Below are positions 5,154 to 5,177 of a DNA stretch of 5,177 nt, one piece after another (positions within the stretch are counted from its first letter, which is position 1; each line of letters starts with the position of its first letter). Origin of the DNA: Phycisphaerae bacterium (GTDB lineage: Bacteria > Planctomycetota > Phycisphaerae > Phycisphaerales > SM1A02); the NCBI GenBank assembly GCA_002684755.1, contig NYVS01000089.1:1-5177 (forward strand). Direction: 5' to 3'. The translations under genes and the position numbers were made by a program. The notes beneath the pieces were generated by a model, which saw only the letters and a list, made by a program, of their open reading frames with translations, was not told the origin of the DNA and did no database searches.

Positions 5154-5177
5154 TCAGTTGGGCACCTTGCTGAGCAG
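5154..5177 (-). CDS. C-terminal end of an unidentified protein (rest outside window)
   Basis: The minus strand at the right edge reads seven codons, L-L-S-K-V-P-N, then TGA at 5156-5154. This is too short to identify a family. It is called because a strong terminator in the same direction follows within about 60 bases, which implies that a transcription unit ends here. Of the other two frames, one stops at about 5140 and the other runs on through the terminator, so this frame is the most natural. Confidence 0.42.
   Translation of the reverse strand: MLSKVPN

Overview
The window is GC-rich DNA (roughly two thirds G+C) with strongly GC-biased third codon positions. It most likely comes from a planctomycete, probably class Phycisphaerae. 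The best clue is the large central protein: it ends in a Cys-rich 'D-C-N...N-x-x-x-D-x-x-D' / 'N-L-D-G-I-P-D-E-C' segment followed by two dockerin-type EF-hand motifs beginning D-L-N, a tail style typical of secreted planctomycete proteins. The truncated PHP-family protein at the left edge also has a C-terminal domain of a type I associate with planctomycetes. This placement comes from protein style, not from a search.

Layout, left to right: (1) 2-544, plus strand: 3' part of a PHP-type metallophosphoesterase-like gene, ending in a poly-Thr tail encoded by a (GAC)7 microsatellite. (2) A short convergent gap, 545-627. (3) 628-1362, minus strand: class I SAM-dependent methyltransferase resembling the TylM1/DesVI aminosugar N-methyltransferases, with a GTG start set by a GGAGG ribosome binding site. 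(4) 1363-1556: spacer holding a strong hairpin (probable terminator of the protease gene) and a candidate -10 element for the methyltransferase. (5) 1557-4631 (or 4643), minus strand: a ~1024-residue secreted metzincin zinc protease with signal peptide, propeptide, catalytic domain, seven FG-GAP repeats (a potentially complete beta-propeller) and a dockerin-like tail. (6) 4644-5046: about 400 bases without a convincing gene, containing hairpins, an inverted repeat and a second copy of the same -10-like 9-mer. (7) 5047-5156: the end of another minus-strand gene entering from the right, with a very clear intrinsic terminator.

Nothing indicates that these genes form one system. Protease and methyltransferase share a strand, but a hairpin and a promoter-like element lie between them, so they are probably separate transcription units. 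The protease acts outside the cytoplasm; the methyltransferase has no export signal. No mobile element, tRNA, rRNA or CRISPR array is visible. The most interesting object is the architecture of the protease.
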